Positions 8,543 to 15,589 of a stretch of 42,158 nt of DNA are shown here, in pieces (position 1 is the stretch's first letter; every line of letters begins with the position of its first letter). Source of the DNA: Planktothricoides sp. SR001. Lineage in GTDB: Bacteria > Cyanobacteriota > Cyanobacteriia > Cyanobacteriales > Laspinemataceae. Location of the stretch: the NCBI RefSeq assembly GCF_001276715.1, contig NZ_LIUQ01000034.1, positions 32,098 through 74,255 on the forward strand. The letters run 5' to 3'. A program made the position numbers and the translations under genes. The notes below the pieces were generated by a model. It was not told the origin of the DNA and made no database searches. It saw only the letters and a program-made list of their open reading frames with translations.

Positions 8543-9538
8543 TTAACGATTGCGTAAGGCCGCAAGTCTTTGTCTCGCTTTCGTATGGTTAGGAGTAATT
8601 CTTAAGGCTTGATCGTAAGATTGCATCGCCTCTTCGTACTTTTCTAGTAATTCTAAGGCGACCCCTCGGTTATACCAAGCACTAGCAGGTCCTGTGTTGA
8701 TTCCCCATTCCCCCTGACTGGCTAAGGCACGATCGTAAGCTTCAACGGCTTTTTCTAAATTAGTTTTCGCCCCTTCCGGGTTTTCTGCTTGCAAGAAACT
8801 GTTGCCTTGTTGCAAAAATGCCGTAGCCAGATTAAACCAAGCCAGGGCAAATTGATCGTTAAGTTTTGTGGCTTGTTCAAAAGCGGCGATCGCCTCATCC
8901 CGCTTGTCCAAAGACCAAAGCACTGAACCGAGGTTAATAGCGACATTGGCTTGATTAAATTGCCCCCAATTTTGATTGATTTCCAATGCCTTCTGGAAAT
9001 CCGCTAAAGACTCTTCATATCTTTCCGCTTGTTTATAAATTAACCCCCGTGTAAATAAAGCCATAGAAGAATTGCCATTAATGTTCAAGGCTTGATTCAC
9101 CGCCGCGATCGCCTGGTCGTACTGTTGCATCTCTTGTAAAACCCTACCACAGCCAATCCAAGCATCCGAGTTATTCCGATCGAGGGCGATCGCCCGGGCA
9201 TAAGCGGTGAGGGCTTGGGGATATTGTTTGATCGTCAGTAAATATTGACCTTGACTGATCCAGGCGGAAACATTTTCACCGCCCTCACGGAGTAATTCTG
9301 GCTGATTAATCTCGGTCTGTGGCACACAAATTTCAGCCACTGTGGTGGCATCTGATGTCTCTGCTGAATTATTTTCTTCCGTGACAGTGGGGGTTTCTGG
9401 AGTAGAATTTTCTTGGGCGATCGCCTCATCTAAAGAAGCCGCCCTTCCGAGGGAATTCTCCACTGCCAAACCGGGAAAACCCCACGCGATCGTCAGCATC
9501 ACCGCACTTAGACTTAAGCTTTTCCAATTTTTTGGCAT
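8543..9538 (-). CDS. exported TPR-repeat protein
   Basis: The 331-residue protein starts with a basic, then hydrophobic signal-like segment (MPKNWKSLSLSAVMLTIAWGFPGLA) and a low-complexity Thr/Glu-rich stretch to about residue 75. About six tetratricopeptide repeats follow (about 88-328). They have the classic pattern W-LG-Y-A-F-A-P, for example NNSDAWIGCGRVLQEMQQYD and ASAWYNRGVALELLEKYEEA. Residues 246-265 interrupt the regular spacing. TPRs bind proteins; the partner is not evident. It probably acts in the periplasm or at the envelope. It is convergent with the upstream propeller gene. Family call is strong, role unknown. Confidence 0.85.
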   Translation of the reverse strand: MPKNWKSLSLSAVMLTIAWGFPGLAVENSLGRAASLDEAIAQENSTPETPTVTEENNSAETSDATTVAEICVPQTEINQPELLREGGENVSAWISQGQYLLTIKQYPQALTAYARAIALDRNNSDAWIGCGRVLQEMQQYDQAIAAVNQALNINGNSSMALFTRGLIYKQAERYEESLADFQKALEINQNWGQFNQANVAINLGSVLWSLDKRDEAIAAFEQATKLNDQFALAWFNLATAFLQQGNSFLQAENPEGAKTNLEKAVEAYDRALASQGEWGINTGPASAWYNRGVALELLEKYEEAMQSYDQALRITPNHTKARQRLAALRNR

Positions 9539-9814
9539 CCGTTTAATCTCCCAAAATTATACGTTTTGCTTTACTTATCTTACCAATTTAATCATGGGAT
9601 TATCGGAAAAACTATGGCGTTTCTGGCGGTTCCATAATTCGGATATTCCTCACCCAAGTCATTATTTATCGGAGTTGTTACTGCCGTCAACAGGGGATTC
9701 TTAGTACAAGAAACATGATTTGATTCTTCGACTCTTGCTAAATAATAATTATCAGACTTTTCGGAACTGAATATGTTTCTTGATTCATCCCCAGAGTCAA
9801 ATTTTCACCCCTGA

Positions 9815-10349
9815 ATAATCCTGAGACAAATCAAGCGATCGCATCCGCAGACGGATCGTGTTGATCCCCCCGCCAGCATTAACCCTAGACAGCTTTCGGT
9901 AATCATCGACTTTGCTCTACGGATCACCCTTGGTGCGTTACCGGGGCTGAATTCTGCTCAAACGTTCAGTCAGTATGTCGTGCAGCAAACAGGCACCCCA
10001 CCGCTGGATCGATGGTGGGGCATGACGGACACCCTAGGATTTTTGGCAGTTAATTCACCGGATCATCGATCTCTGTGGCCATCCGAACTACTTTTTCCCT
10101 GGAGAAATATTAAATATCAACACAAATGTTATAAATTATTAAGATCAATCTACCGATTCAGAGCCGCACAAGTTGCTCCACAGAATTCTCGTGATTGGTG
10201 AACCTTCCGTAACTGTTCGAGCCTCAACCTCGGATATCCTGGTCTATATGGAGGCAAAAGGCACGGATGTATTGTATTGTAAAATATATTTACCGATATC
10301 TTATAAAATATTTTCGACTTTGGCCTTAACCTCTAAGTTGTCAACTTAG
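9815..10349 (+). pseudogene. possible decayed coding sequence in two frames
   Basis: Frame A (9815-10201) is open for about 128 codons and includes INPRQLSVIIDFALRITLG and SAQTFSQYVVQQTGTPPLDR. Its only early start is a GTG at 9980. Frame B (10143-10349, 68 codons) gives LLHRILVIGEPSVTVRAST and SDILVYMEAKGTDVLYCKIY. The overlap and frame change fit a frameshifted remnant, but chance open frames remain possible. I recognise no family. Confidence 0.25.
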
Positions 10350-10369
10350 TTTGTACAATACTTAAGTAT
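10333..10369. promoter_or_regulatory. cluster of three short palindromes upstream of the response regulator
   Basis: Three perfect palindromes follow each other: CTAAGTTG-T-CAACTTAG (10333-10349), TTGTACAA (10351-10358) and ATACTTAAGTAT (10358-10369). They lie about 135-170 bp before the ATG at 10505, a position suited to a dimeric regulator. Function is inferred from symmetry only. Confidence 0.4.
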
Positions 10370-10504
10370 ATGAAATCGGATTGCGATCAGCCTCACGCTG
10401 AAAAGCCAACCCCCGTTACTGACCCAGCGCCATGTATGATATGGATTCTGGTGTTAAGCTGACTGATTATATCTCCCCCAGTAAAAAGAGTAATCGTTGT
10501 AGCC

Positions 10505-11218
10505 ATGGCTTCTGCCAACACACCTGCCAAAATTCTTGTTGTTGATGATGAACCCGCCATCCGGAATTTAATCCATCGCTTTTTAAGTAAAGAGTATCAG
10601 ATGGAATCCGCCGAAGATGGTAACACCGCGATCGCTAAGTTTGAGTTATTGAATCCAGATTTAGTCATTCTGGATGTCAATTTGCCAGACACCACTGGCT
10701 ATGAACTTTGTAAAGAAATGCAAAGTCGCACCAATGTCTTTGTCTTGATGTTAACCAGTCGAGGAGATGAAGCGGATAAAATCAAAGGGTTTTCCCTCGG
10801 TGCTGACGATTACATCACCAAGCCTTTTAGTTTGGTGGAATTAGGAGCCAGAGTCAAAGCGATTTTGAAGCGTCCGCGAATAGAAACATCCTCATCGATT
10901 TCCCAAAACTTAGAATTTGGTGAATTAAAGATTAATCCCGTCAAGCGGGAAGTCGCCCTTAGGGAGAAATTAGTGTCTTTTACAGCCCTAGAGTTTGATT
11001 TACTGCATTTTCTCGCCAGTCATCCCAATCGGGTTTGGCGACGCAGTGAACTGCTGCAAAAAGTCTGGCAATATGACTATGTAGGAGATCAACGGGTTGT
11101 GGACGTTCATATTGGCCAAATTCGGCGCAAGGTTGACCCGAATGGTTCCCGGATTAAAACAGTCCGGGGGGTGGGCTATAAATTTATCCCAGACGAATTG
11201 GGCGAGGAACAAGCTTAA
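10505..11218 (+). CDS. OmpR/PhoB-family response regulator
   Basis: The 237-residue protein has an N-terminal receiver domain (about 8-120). It shows the acidic pair in VVDDEP, phospho-acceptor Asp57 (LVILDVNLPD), Thr84 (LMLTSRGD) and Lys106 (DDYITKPF). A winged-helix DNA-binding domain follows (about 135-230), with FTALEFDLLHFL, the recognition region VVDVHIGQIRRKVD and the wing IKTVRGVGYKF. All phosphorylation residues are intact, so it should be a phosphorylation-controlled transcription factor. The ATG at 10505 follows a region with several palindromes. No kinase gene is adjacent; the nearest intact one is nblS about 11 kb away. Which cyanobacterial regulator it is cannot be fixed from sequence alone. 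Confidence 0.92.
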   Translation: MASANTPAKILVVDDEPAIRNLIHRFLSKEYQMESAEDGNTAIAKFELLNPDLVILDVNLPDTTGYELCKEMQSRTNVFVLMLTSRGDEADKIKGFSLGADDYITKPFSLVELGARVKAILKRPRIETSSSISQNLEFGELKINPVKREVALREKLVSFTALEFDLLHFLASHPNRVWRRSELLQKVWQYDYVGDQRVVDVHIGQIRRKVDPNGSRIKTVRGVGYKFIPDELGEEQA

Positions 11219-11347
11219 TTAGAAATGCAAGGGAATTAGGCGAAAAACCAGGGAAACTTACTCAAGTTTTAAAATTAAACATTGAAAAAAACTCGAGACA
11301 CACAATGAATTTTTCTGGCCATAGAAATTTTAACCATAATTAACAAT

Positions 11348-11529
11348 CTTTTGCCTAATATCTTTTGCCTAATATCTTTTGCCTAATATCTTTTGCCCAA
11401 TATCTTTTGCCTAATATCTTTTGCCTAATATCTTTTGCCTAATATCTTTTGCCTAATATCTTTTGCCCAATATCTTTTGCCTAATATCTTTTGCCTAATA
11501 TCTTTTAGTCAATATCTTTTGTTCAATAC
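11348..11529. repeat. 14-bp tandem array, 13 copies
   Basis: The unit CTTTTGCCTAATAT repeats 13 times without a gap. Copies 4 and 9 carry the variant CTTTTGCCCAATAT. Copies 12 and 13 are degenerate (AGTCA and GTTCA in place of GCCTA). The five-unit spacing of the variant copies suggests that a 70-bp block was itself duplicated. Confidence 0.95.
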
Positions 11530-11630
11530 AATAGATAGTCATAGACAATTATGGCAAAATTATAAAAGGCAGAGTAGCCCTCGATCAGGGGGTTGGGGGA
11601 ATCGAAACAGGTATTTTGTAAGAGGTCTAG

Positions 11631-11668
11631 TGAACATTGAACATTGAACATTGAACATTGAACATTGA
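11631..11668. repeat. 7-bp tandem array (TGAACAT), five copies
   Basis: Five perfect copies of TGAACAT plus a partial unit form a cyanobacterial-style heptamer array. It lies between the 14-bp array and a palindrome. Confidence 0.95.
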
Positions 11669-11678
11669 TAAAAATGTG

Positions 11679-11710
11679 CATAGGGAATGAATTTAAATTC
11701 ATTCCCTATG
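11679..11710. terminator. 32-bp perfect palindrome, likely bidirectional terminator
   Basis: The arm CATAGGGAATGAATTT is followed directly by its exact reverse complement. It is flanked by A-rich sequence on the left and T-rich sequence on the right. It sits 40 bp past the stop of the minus-strand protoporphyrinogen oxidase gene and downstream of the response regulator, a position suited to terminating both. Confidence 0.6.
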
Positions 11711-11750
11711 ATTTTTATTCGGTGAAAGCGGTGAAAGCAGGCGAAATTAA

Positions 11751-13223
11751 TTAGCCTTGATCTAAATATTTCACCACGTCAGCGGCACATTCTTGGCCAC
11801 GGCGAATACAGTCGCCTACGGCAACCCCATCCGTATAGTTGCCACATAAAAATAATCCAGGCCGTTGTTGCAAAGAGTGATGAATTTGTGCCAGGTTTTG
11901 ATGATGGCCGAGGGGATATTGGGGAATTGCCCGCTTCCATAAATGCACCGCCAGGACTTTCGGTGGGATGTCCTGTTTGAGCAGGGTTTTTTGCAGATCT
12001 CTGTGTACGATTTGGACGATTTCTTCTTGGCTTAACTGAGCGATCGCCAGATCCGTGGTGCCACCGATAAAATTAAGCAATAAGCGCCATCCAGCGGGAG
12101 CGCGATTGGGAAATAAACTCGAAGACCAGATCGTACCCAAGGTGCGTATTCCTTGACCTCTGGGGATTAAGTTGCCAAAACCCGATGATACACTGGTTTT
12201 AAAGGCGCTTTCAGGATAGCCTAAGACCACGCAAGCGACCGCTGGATAAGGAATTTTGGCTAACCCTTGACTCGCCACTGGGCAAAGATTGGCTAACAAG
12301 TCAGCGGAGACATAGCTGGGGGTGGTCAGAACCATACTGCGAGTTTCAATTCTGGCTGGACCTTGGGGGGTGGAAAATTCGGCCAGATAAGTTTGGTGTT
12401 CTGTGGGTTTAATTTGGATTAAATGCCAGCCTAACTTGACTACATCGCCCAATTGAGCCGCGATCGCCTTGGGTAAAGCTTCCAGACCTTGACGAAATGA
12501 AGCTAATTCCCCGCGCTGGACTTTGGGCAGACTCGGATCCACCGTCTTTTTCGCTCTCCCATTTTTCGCTAAAGATAAAATCGCCCCAGCCGCCAGTCCA
12601 CCGCCGATATCGGCCATTTTAGTGACTTTCCCAAAAGCGGCGCTGGCACTGAGTTGATTGGGATCTCCCGCATAGACTCCAGACACAAAGGGCTGTACCA
12701 GACGTTCCAAGACTTCCTGCCCCAGGTGACGACCAAAGAACTGGGCTACGGTTTCTTCATCCCCTTGGGCGGATAGGGTGGCACCGATAGCGGGAGGCAC
12801 AAAACCCAAAGCCCCGGCGATCGCGCGTAACTTACCCCAATCGCTGAGTAACTTCGTCTGAAAAAATGCTGGCGGACTCATCGGCACTGGGATTAACTCT
12901 CCCTGTAAATAAACATACCGAGGAAGACGACGGTCAGCCAGCACCAACTCATCTTTTAATCCCACATCCACCGCCAACTTGAGAAACTCAGGGGTTGGTA
13001 AGCAACTATTGGGACCTTCTTCCCAGAGAAATCCGTCTTGCGATTGTGTAACAATGCGCCCCCCTACCCTTTCTTGACTTTCTGTCAATAAAATCTGCCC
13101 TGATTGGCGACCGCGCTTGCGGTCTTGCTGAAGTGCTTGGGCGAGACTAAGACCCGTAATCCCTGCACCGACGATTAAGGTATCAAGGGTAGTAGATGGA
13201 TTGGCTAAATCGGTGGAATTCAT
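11751..13223 (-). CDS. hemY: protoporphyrinogen oxidase (FAD-dependent, HemY type)
   Basis: The 490-residue protein begins with an FAD-binding Rossmann motif, LIVGAGITGLSLA (about 16-28). The second FAD contact ERVGGRI (about 51-57) and a C-terminal flavin-binding segment LCGNYTDGVAVGDCIRRG (about 456-473) follow. The middle region contains FVSGVYAGDPNQLSASAAFG, which is characteristic of protoporphyrinogen oxidases. The enzyme converts protoporphyrinogen IX to protoporphyrin IX, the last common step to haem and chlorophyll. Length fits the oxygen-dependent HemY/PPOX family, which some cyanobacterial annotations label HemG. The start ATG at 13223 is well placed before the FAD motif. The gene is monocistronic. 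A 32-bp palindrome 40 bp beyond its stop probably ends transcription. Confidence 0.93.
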   Translation of the reverse strand: MNSTDLANPSTTLDTLIVGAGITGLSLAQALQQDRKRGRQSGQILLTESQERVGGRIVTQSQDGFLWEEGPNSCLPTPEFLKLAVDVGLKDELVLADRRLPRYVYLQGELIPVPMSPPAFFQTKLLSDWGKLRAIAGALGFVPPAIGATLSAQGDEETVAQFFGRHLGQEVLERLVQPFVSGVYAGDPNQLSASAAFGKVTKMADIGGGLAAGAILSLAKNGRAKKTVDPSLPKVQRGELASFRQGLEALPKAIAAQLGDVVKLGWHLIQIKPTEHQTYLAEFSTPQGPARIETRSMVLTTPSYVSADLLANLCPVASQGLAKIPYPAVACVVLGYPESAFKTSVSSGFGNLIPRGQGIRTLGTIWSSSLFPNRAPAGWRLLLNFIGGTTDLAIAQLSQEEIVQIVHRDLQKTLLKQDIPPKVLAVHLWKRAIPQYPLGHHQNLAQIHHSLQQRPGLFLCGNYTDGVAVGDCIRRGQECAADVVKYLDQG

Positions 13224-13359
13224 CTTTGATGAGCAGTTAATAAGGATGAGCAGTTAATTTTTATCTTTAAGGATCTGTTTAAGGATCTTTTTAGATCATC
13301 AGATCATCGATTTTAGATGAAAACCTGCGCGTCCTCGGTGCTCAAAACAAAAATAATCT

Positions 13360-13587
13360 TTAAGTTTGATGTTCAAACAAAGTTTCCAGATAAACTCTGG
13401 CGGCATTGTGGTAGCAGCGCGATGCTTCAGGGGTTCCACTGTGGCTATTTTGCAGTAAAAATAGCGACAAAGCAGCGGCAAACAGCCGGTCTTGATCCCA
13501 ATCAGGATGTGTTTCTAAGTATCCAGTTAGGGATTCGTGTAATGTTTCTGGAATTTCTGCCAGGATGCTAACGCATGGAGTTTTCAT
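13360..13587 (-). CDS. DUF2811 family protein
   Basis: The 75-residue protein matches the small cyanobacterial DUF2811 family. Its conserved core is SILAEIPETLHESLTGYLE, then HPDWDQDRLFAAALSLFLLQ, then a short tail with AARVYLETLF. Residues 50-62 (SHSGTPEASRCYH) are a variable insertion before that tail. Function is unknown; the family is restricted mainly to cyanobacteria and the sequence looks cytosolic and helical. The ATG at 13587 precedes the conserved start region. Directly upstream lies the long spacer containing the DnaA-box-like cluster. Confidence 0.8.
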   Translation of the reverse strand: MKTPCVSILAEIPETLHESLTGYLETHPDWDQDRLFAAALSLFLLQNSHSGTPEASRCYHNAARVYLETLFEHQT

Positions 13588-13973
13588 CTCTTTTCCTTCC
13601 GATTTTGGTGGTCAAGTGTCAGTGGTTGAGCCCGTTCTTGTTCACCATTCACTGCATCAACTGCATCATTGATGCTGGAGAGTAGCGGCTTGTCAGTTGA
13701 CAAACATTACTTTTTATGGTTCTAGGTAGACGGGTGATTCCAGAGATAATTTTTGGGGTCAGTGGATACATTGTCTGCGATCGGGGGGTGGAATTGTCAA
13801 TGATACAAACTGTTACAACTTGACGTTTTCCCCGGACTGCCCAACGAGAGAATCAGGGTTATCAGGCAATTTTTGTTACATAACTTCATAAATTTCGCCT
13901 GATTTTTCGTGGTGAGGTCAAGGAAACAGAAATCCCCAACTCAACGGCAATCTGAAACTTTCTCGCGGTGGCC

Positions 13974-14046
13974 TGTGGAAAAGCTTGTTTAATCTGTGGA
14001 AAACTGTGGTTATGTTGTGGAAACTCATGTGGAATCTTTGGGGAAA
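13974..14046 (-). other. DnaA-box cluster, candidate replication origin
   Basis: Two exact copies of TGTGGAAAA occur at 13974-13982 and 13995-14003. They are the complement of TTTTCCACA, the DnaA-box form described for cyanobacteria. Further related sites in the same orientation are TGTGGTTAT (14005), TGTGGAAAC (14016), TGTGGAATC (14028) and GGGGAAAAC (about 14040). Five to six sites in about 70 bp, spaced 10-21 bp apart and next to an AT-rich run, resemble an oriC. Neither dnaA nor dnaN is in this window, so a DnaA titration or regulatory site is the alternative. Confidence 0.5.
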
Positions 14047-14215
14047 ACTTGGCCGAAAAGATAAGAATTACAAATTTTATTTTCAGGCTGATTAGCTTAT
14101 CTTTATATATGATCCGTAATCAAGAATTGGTAAACTGACGATCAAAAATATTGCAGAACCGTAATGAACCCTCGCGGCAGTCTTGACTTACCCCAAAACC
14201 TGTCTCTATATCTGC

Positions 14216-14241
14216 GTGGGGCAATCGAGCGATCGCCCCAC
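14216..14241. terminator. GC-rich inverted repeat
   Basis: GTGGGGC (14216-14222) pairs with GCCCCAC (14235-14241) across a 12-nt loop that includes a HIP1 octamer. It lies about 105 bp downstream of the minus-strand PAP/fibrillin gene and could terminate it. No T tract is present, so confidence is limited. Confidence 0.35.
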
Positions 14242-14346
14242 CAGTATCGGTTTGATGGCTAACTTGATGGCTAAAATTTGCCTAATTAGGTTGGGCATGA
14301 CTGCCGTCACCTTCAAGGCTGTTAACGACCAGAAAAAATTAATCGG

Positions 14347-14961
14347 TTAAACTTTGGTTAAAACAAAGACATTTCCCTCGTTCCCCCGTCCGATGCGGAG
14401 GTCTCGATCTAAATAGGTGATTTCCACCCAACCTTGACGGGTAGAATTAATCTGAAAATCAATGGCTTTATATTTATAGCTTTGACCAGCGGCGATCTCG
14501 TCAATTAATTGCGCCGGTGACTGATAACCAATCAAACCCTGAAACCCAGTAATGTTGCGTTCAAATTTGACCTGAACCCGCGTGGAAGATTCCGGCGTAA
14601 ATCGAGCGCTGACACAGACGATCGCCGCTAGGTAGGGCAAGCCATCGAGTTCGGCAATATTGTAAATTTTGGCCTCTTTGCTGCGGACACATTGATAAAT
14701 ATTGCCCAATTTGGCTAAAGGCAAACGGTCAATATTTAACAGTTCCCGACTGGTGGTGTAAACCAGTCGCCAATCCCCGTCAAGAAGATCCAGTCGTTGC
14801 ACAGGTCGGGGGTGGGGATTGCTTAACTCTAACTGGGAAATCGCCGTTTGGATGGCTTCTTTTTGAGCGGTCGTCGCTTGTAAACCCCGATTTTTATCGG
14901 CGATCGCCTCTAACAAGGCTCGTTTGCGACTCATCAGCATCTCTAAATTAACCTGTACCAT
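14347..14961 (-). CDS. PAP/fibrillin family protein
   Basis: The 204-residue protein matches the plastid lipid-associated protein (PAP/fibrillin) family of cyanobacteria and chloroplasts. The lipocalin-like signature LDGDWRLVYTTSRELL (about 60-75) is followed by KLGNIYQCV, VCVSARFTPES and the closing strands WVEITYLDRDLRIGRGNEGNVFVLTK. These proteins associate with thylakoid lipids and are linked to photoprotection and carotenoid or quinone binding. No transit or signal peptide is present, as expected for a cyanobacterial member. The ATG at 14961 is used; Met9 or Met11 would also give an intact domain. It is divergent from the DUF3134 gene. Confidence 0.9.
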   Translation of the reverse strand: MVQVNLEMLMSRKRALLEAIADKNRGLQATTAQKEAIQTAISQLELSNPHPRPVQRLDLLDGDWRLVYTTSRELLNIDRLPLAKLGNIYQCVRSKEAKIYNIAELDGLPYLAAIVCVSARFTPESSTRVQVKFERNITGFQGLIGYQSPAQLIDEIAAGQSYKYKAIDFQINSTRQGWVEITYLDRDLRIGRGNEGNVFVLTKV

Positions 14962-15039
14962 TTGTTTTCATGGGAATAACTGAATGGGTGAAAGTCGGAT
15001 TGTTTTGGCAATCTCCGCTATCATAATCCATGATAGTTG

Positions 15040-15100
15040 AAATCCCTATCGGGATTTACCATAGACAACTCCCACTGCCTCCCAAGGGCTGATGGTTGTC
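15040..15100 (+). promoter_or_regulatory. two potential hairpins in the leader of the DUF3134 gene
   Basis: AAATCCC-TATC-GGGATTT (15040-15057) forms a perfect 7-bp hairpin. GACAAC (15064-15069) can pair with GTTGTC (15095-15100) around an inner CCC/GGG stem. Both lie between the divergent PAP/fibrillin and DUF3134 genes, 40-100 bp before the ATG at 15140. No known riboswitch class was recognised. Confidence 0.35.
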
Positions 15101-15139
15101 TCCAATTCACCCCTTTAGTTATTAGTATTAGGCCTTAAG

Positions 15140-15391
15140 ATGTCTGAGCTATCTGAAATCCGTAACCCTTCTCTGACTGAAAAACCGCGCTATGAAATCG
15201 CGGATGTCATTCCTTTGCAGTATGAAACTTCCATCCTAGAATGGCTGGAAAGAAGTGGTCGAATGCTTGATAGAACCAACGACAATGATGAGCTACTGCT
15301 CGACTCCGAAGAAGAAATTGCTGAACTGATTGAAAATGACGGTAAATACGATGATGATGACGATGATGACCTCCTGGTAGATGATGATTAA
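15140..15391 (+). CDS. DUF3134 family small acidic protein
   Basis: The 83-residue protein resembles the cyanobacterial DUF3134 family, with conserved core NPSLTEKPRYEIADVIPL and ILEWLERSGRM (about residues 9-42). The tail from about residue 46 is extremely acidic and ends in a run of Asp residues (DDDDDDDLLVDDD). Such a tail suggests binding to a basic partner or a metal, but there is no experimental function to cite. It is divergent from the PAP/fibrillin gene and upstream of mraY on the same strand, separated by 198 bp with a hairpin. Confidence 0.75.
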   Translation: MSELSEIRNPSLTEKPRYEIADVIPLQYETSILEWLERSGRMLDRTNDNDELLLDSEEEIAELIENDGKYDDDDDDDLLVDDD

Positions 15392-15455
15392 GCCATCATC
15401 AACGATTCGCCGTCAGCTTTTGCCTTTGAGCTTTCATTTGTCATTAGCTGAAGAG

Positions 15456-15474
15456 GATTAGCTTTCAGCTAATC
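15456..15474 (+). terminator. short perfect hairpin after the DUF3134 gene
   Basis: GATTAGCT-TTC-AGCTAATC forms an 8-bp stem with a 3-nt loop, 65 bp beyond the DUF3134 stop. No T tract follows. It may be a weak terminator or one of the AGCTTTC-type repeats seen again around 16,710-16,745. Confidence 0.4.
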
Positions 15475-15589
15475 GCTCTCGTGTTAATCGCTTTCGGTGC
15501 GATCGCCCTATAGCTGGTTTATCGGTTATTTCTTTGACCGATGCGATCGCCATATACCGATGAAATTGTGAGGAGTGACTTCAAAACCT

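Larger units (their letters stand above)
9539..10504. other. 966-bp gene-poor region with traces of coding sequence and palindromes
   Basis: No intact gene is supported. Two overlapping open stretches read like protein but lack convincing starts: frame A at 9815-10201, then frame B at 10143-10349. Together they may be a frameshifted relic. A group of palindromes lies at 10333-10369, about 140-170 bp before the response regulator start, and probably belongs to its promoter. The remainder shows nothing recognisable. Confidence 0.5.
11219..11750. other. repeat-filled convergent spacer
   Basis: This 532-bp region lies between the response regulator (plus) and protoporphyrinogen oxidase (minus). 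It contains no gene. It holds a 13-copy 14-bp tandem array (11348-11529), a 7-bp array (11631-11665) and a 32-bp perfect palindrome (11679-11710). Any open frame across the 14-bp array is a product of the repeats. Confidence 0.7.
13588..14346. other. 759-bp spacer containing a DnaA-box-like cluster
   Basis: No gene is supported here. The centre (13974-14046) holds repeated TGTGGAAAA-type sites. It is followed at about 14055-14115 by an AT-rich run with ATCTTTATATATGATC. A GC-rich inverted repeat, GTGGGGC...GCCCCAC, lies at 14216-14241. The arrangement is that of an origin-like or DnaA-regulated region. Confidence 0.55.

Noticed and set aside
10200-10240. tRNA-like T-loop sequence (GTTCGAGCC)
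   Set aside because: No acceptor, D or anticodon stems could be built around it.
11348-11529. CRISPR array
   Set aside because: The repeats are contiguous 14-bp units without spacers, and there are no cas genes in the window.
11435-11647. Open frame with MPNIFCLISFAQYLL repeats
   Set aside because: It is the translation of the 14-bp tandem array; composition and repetition come from the array, and there is no ribosome-binding site.
15575-15589. GTG 15575 as the mraY start
   Set aside because: The codon overlaps the AGGAG that should serve as ribosome-binding site; GTG 15590 fits better.
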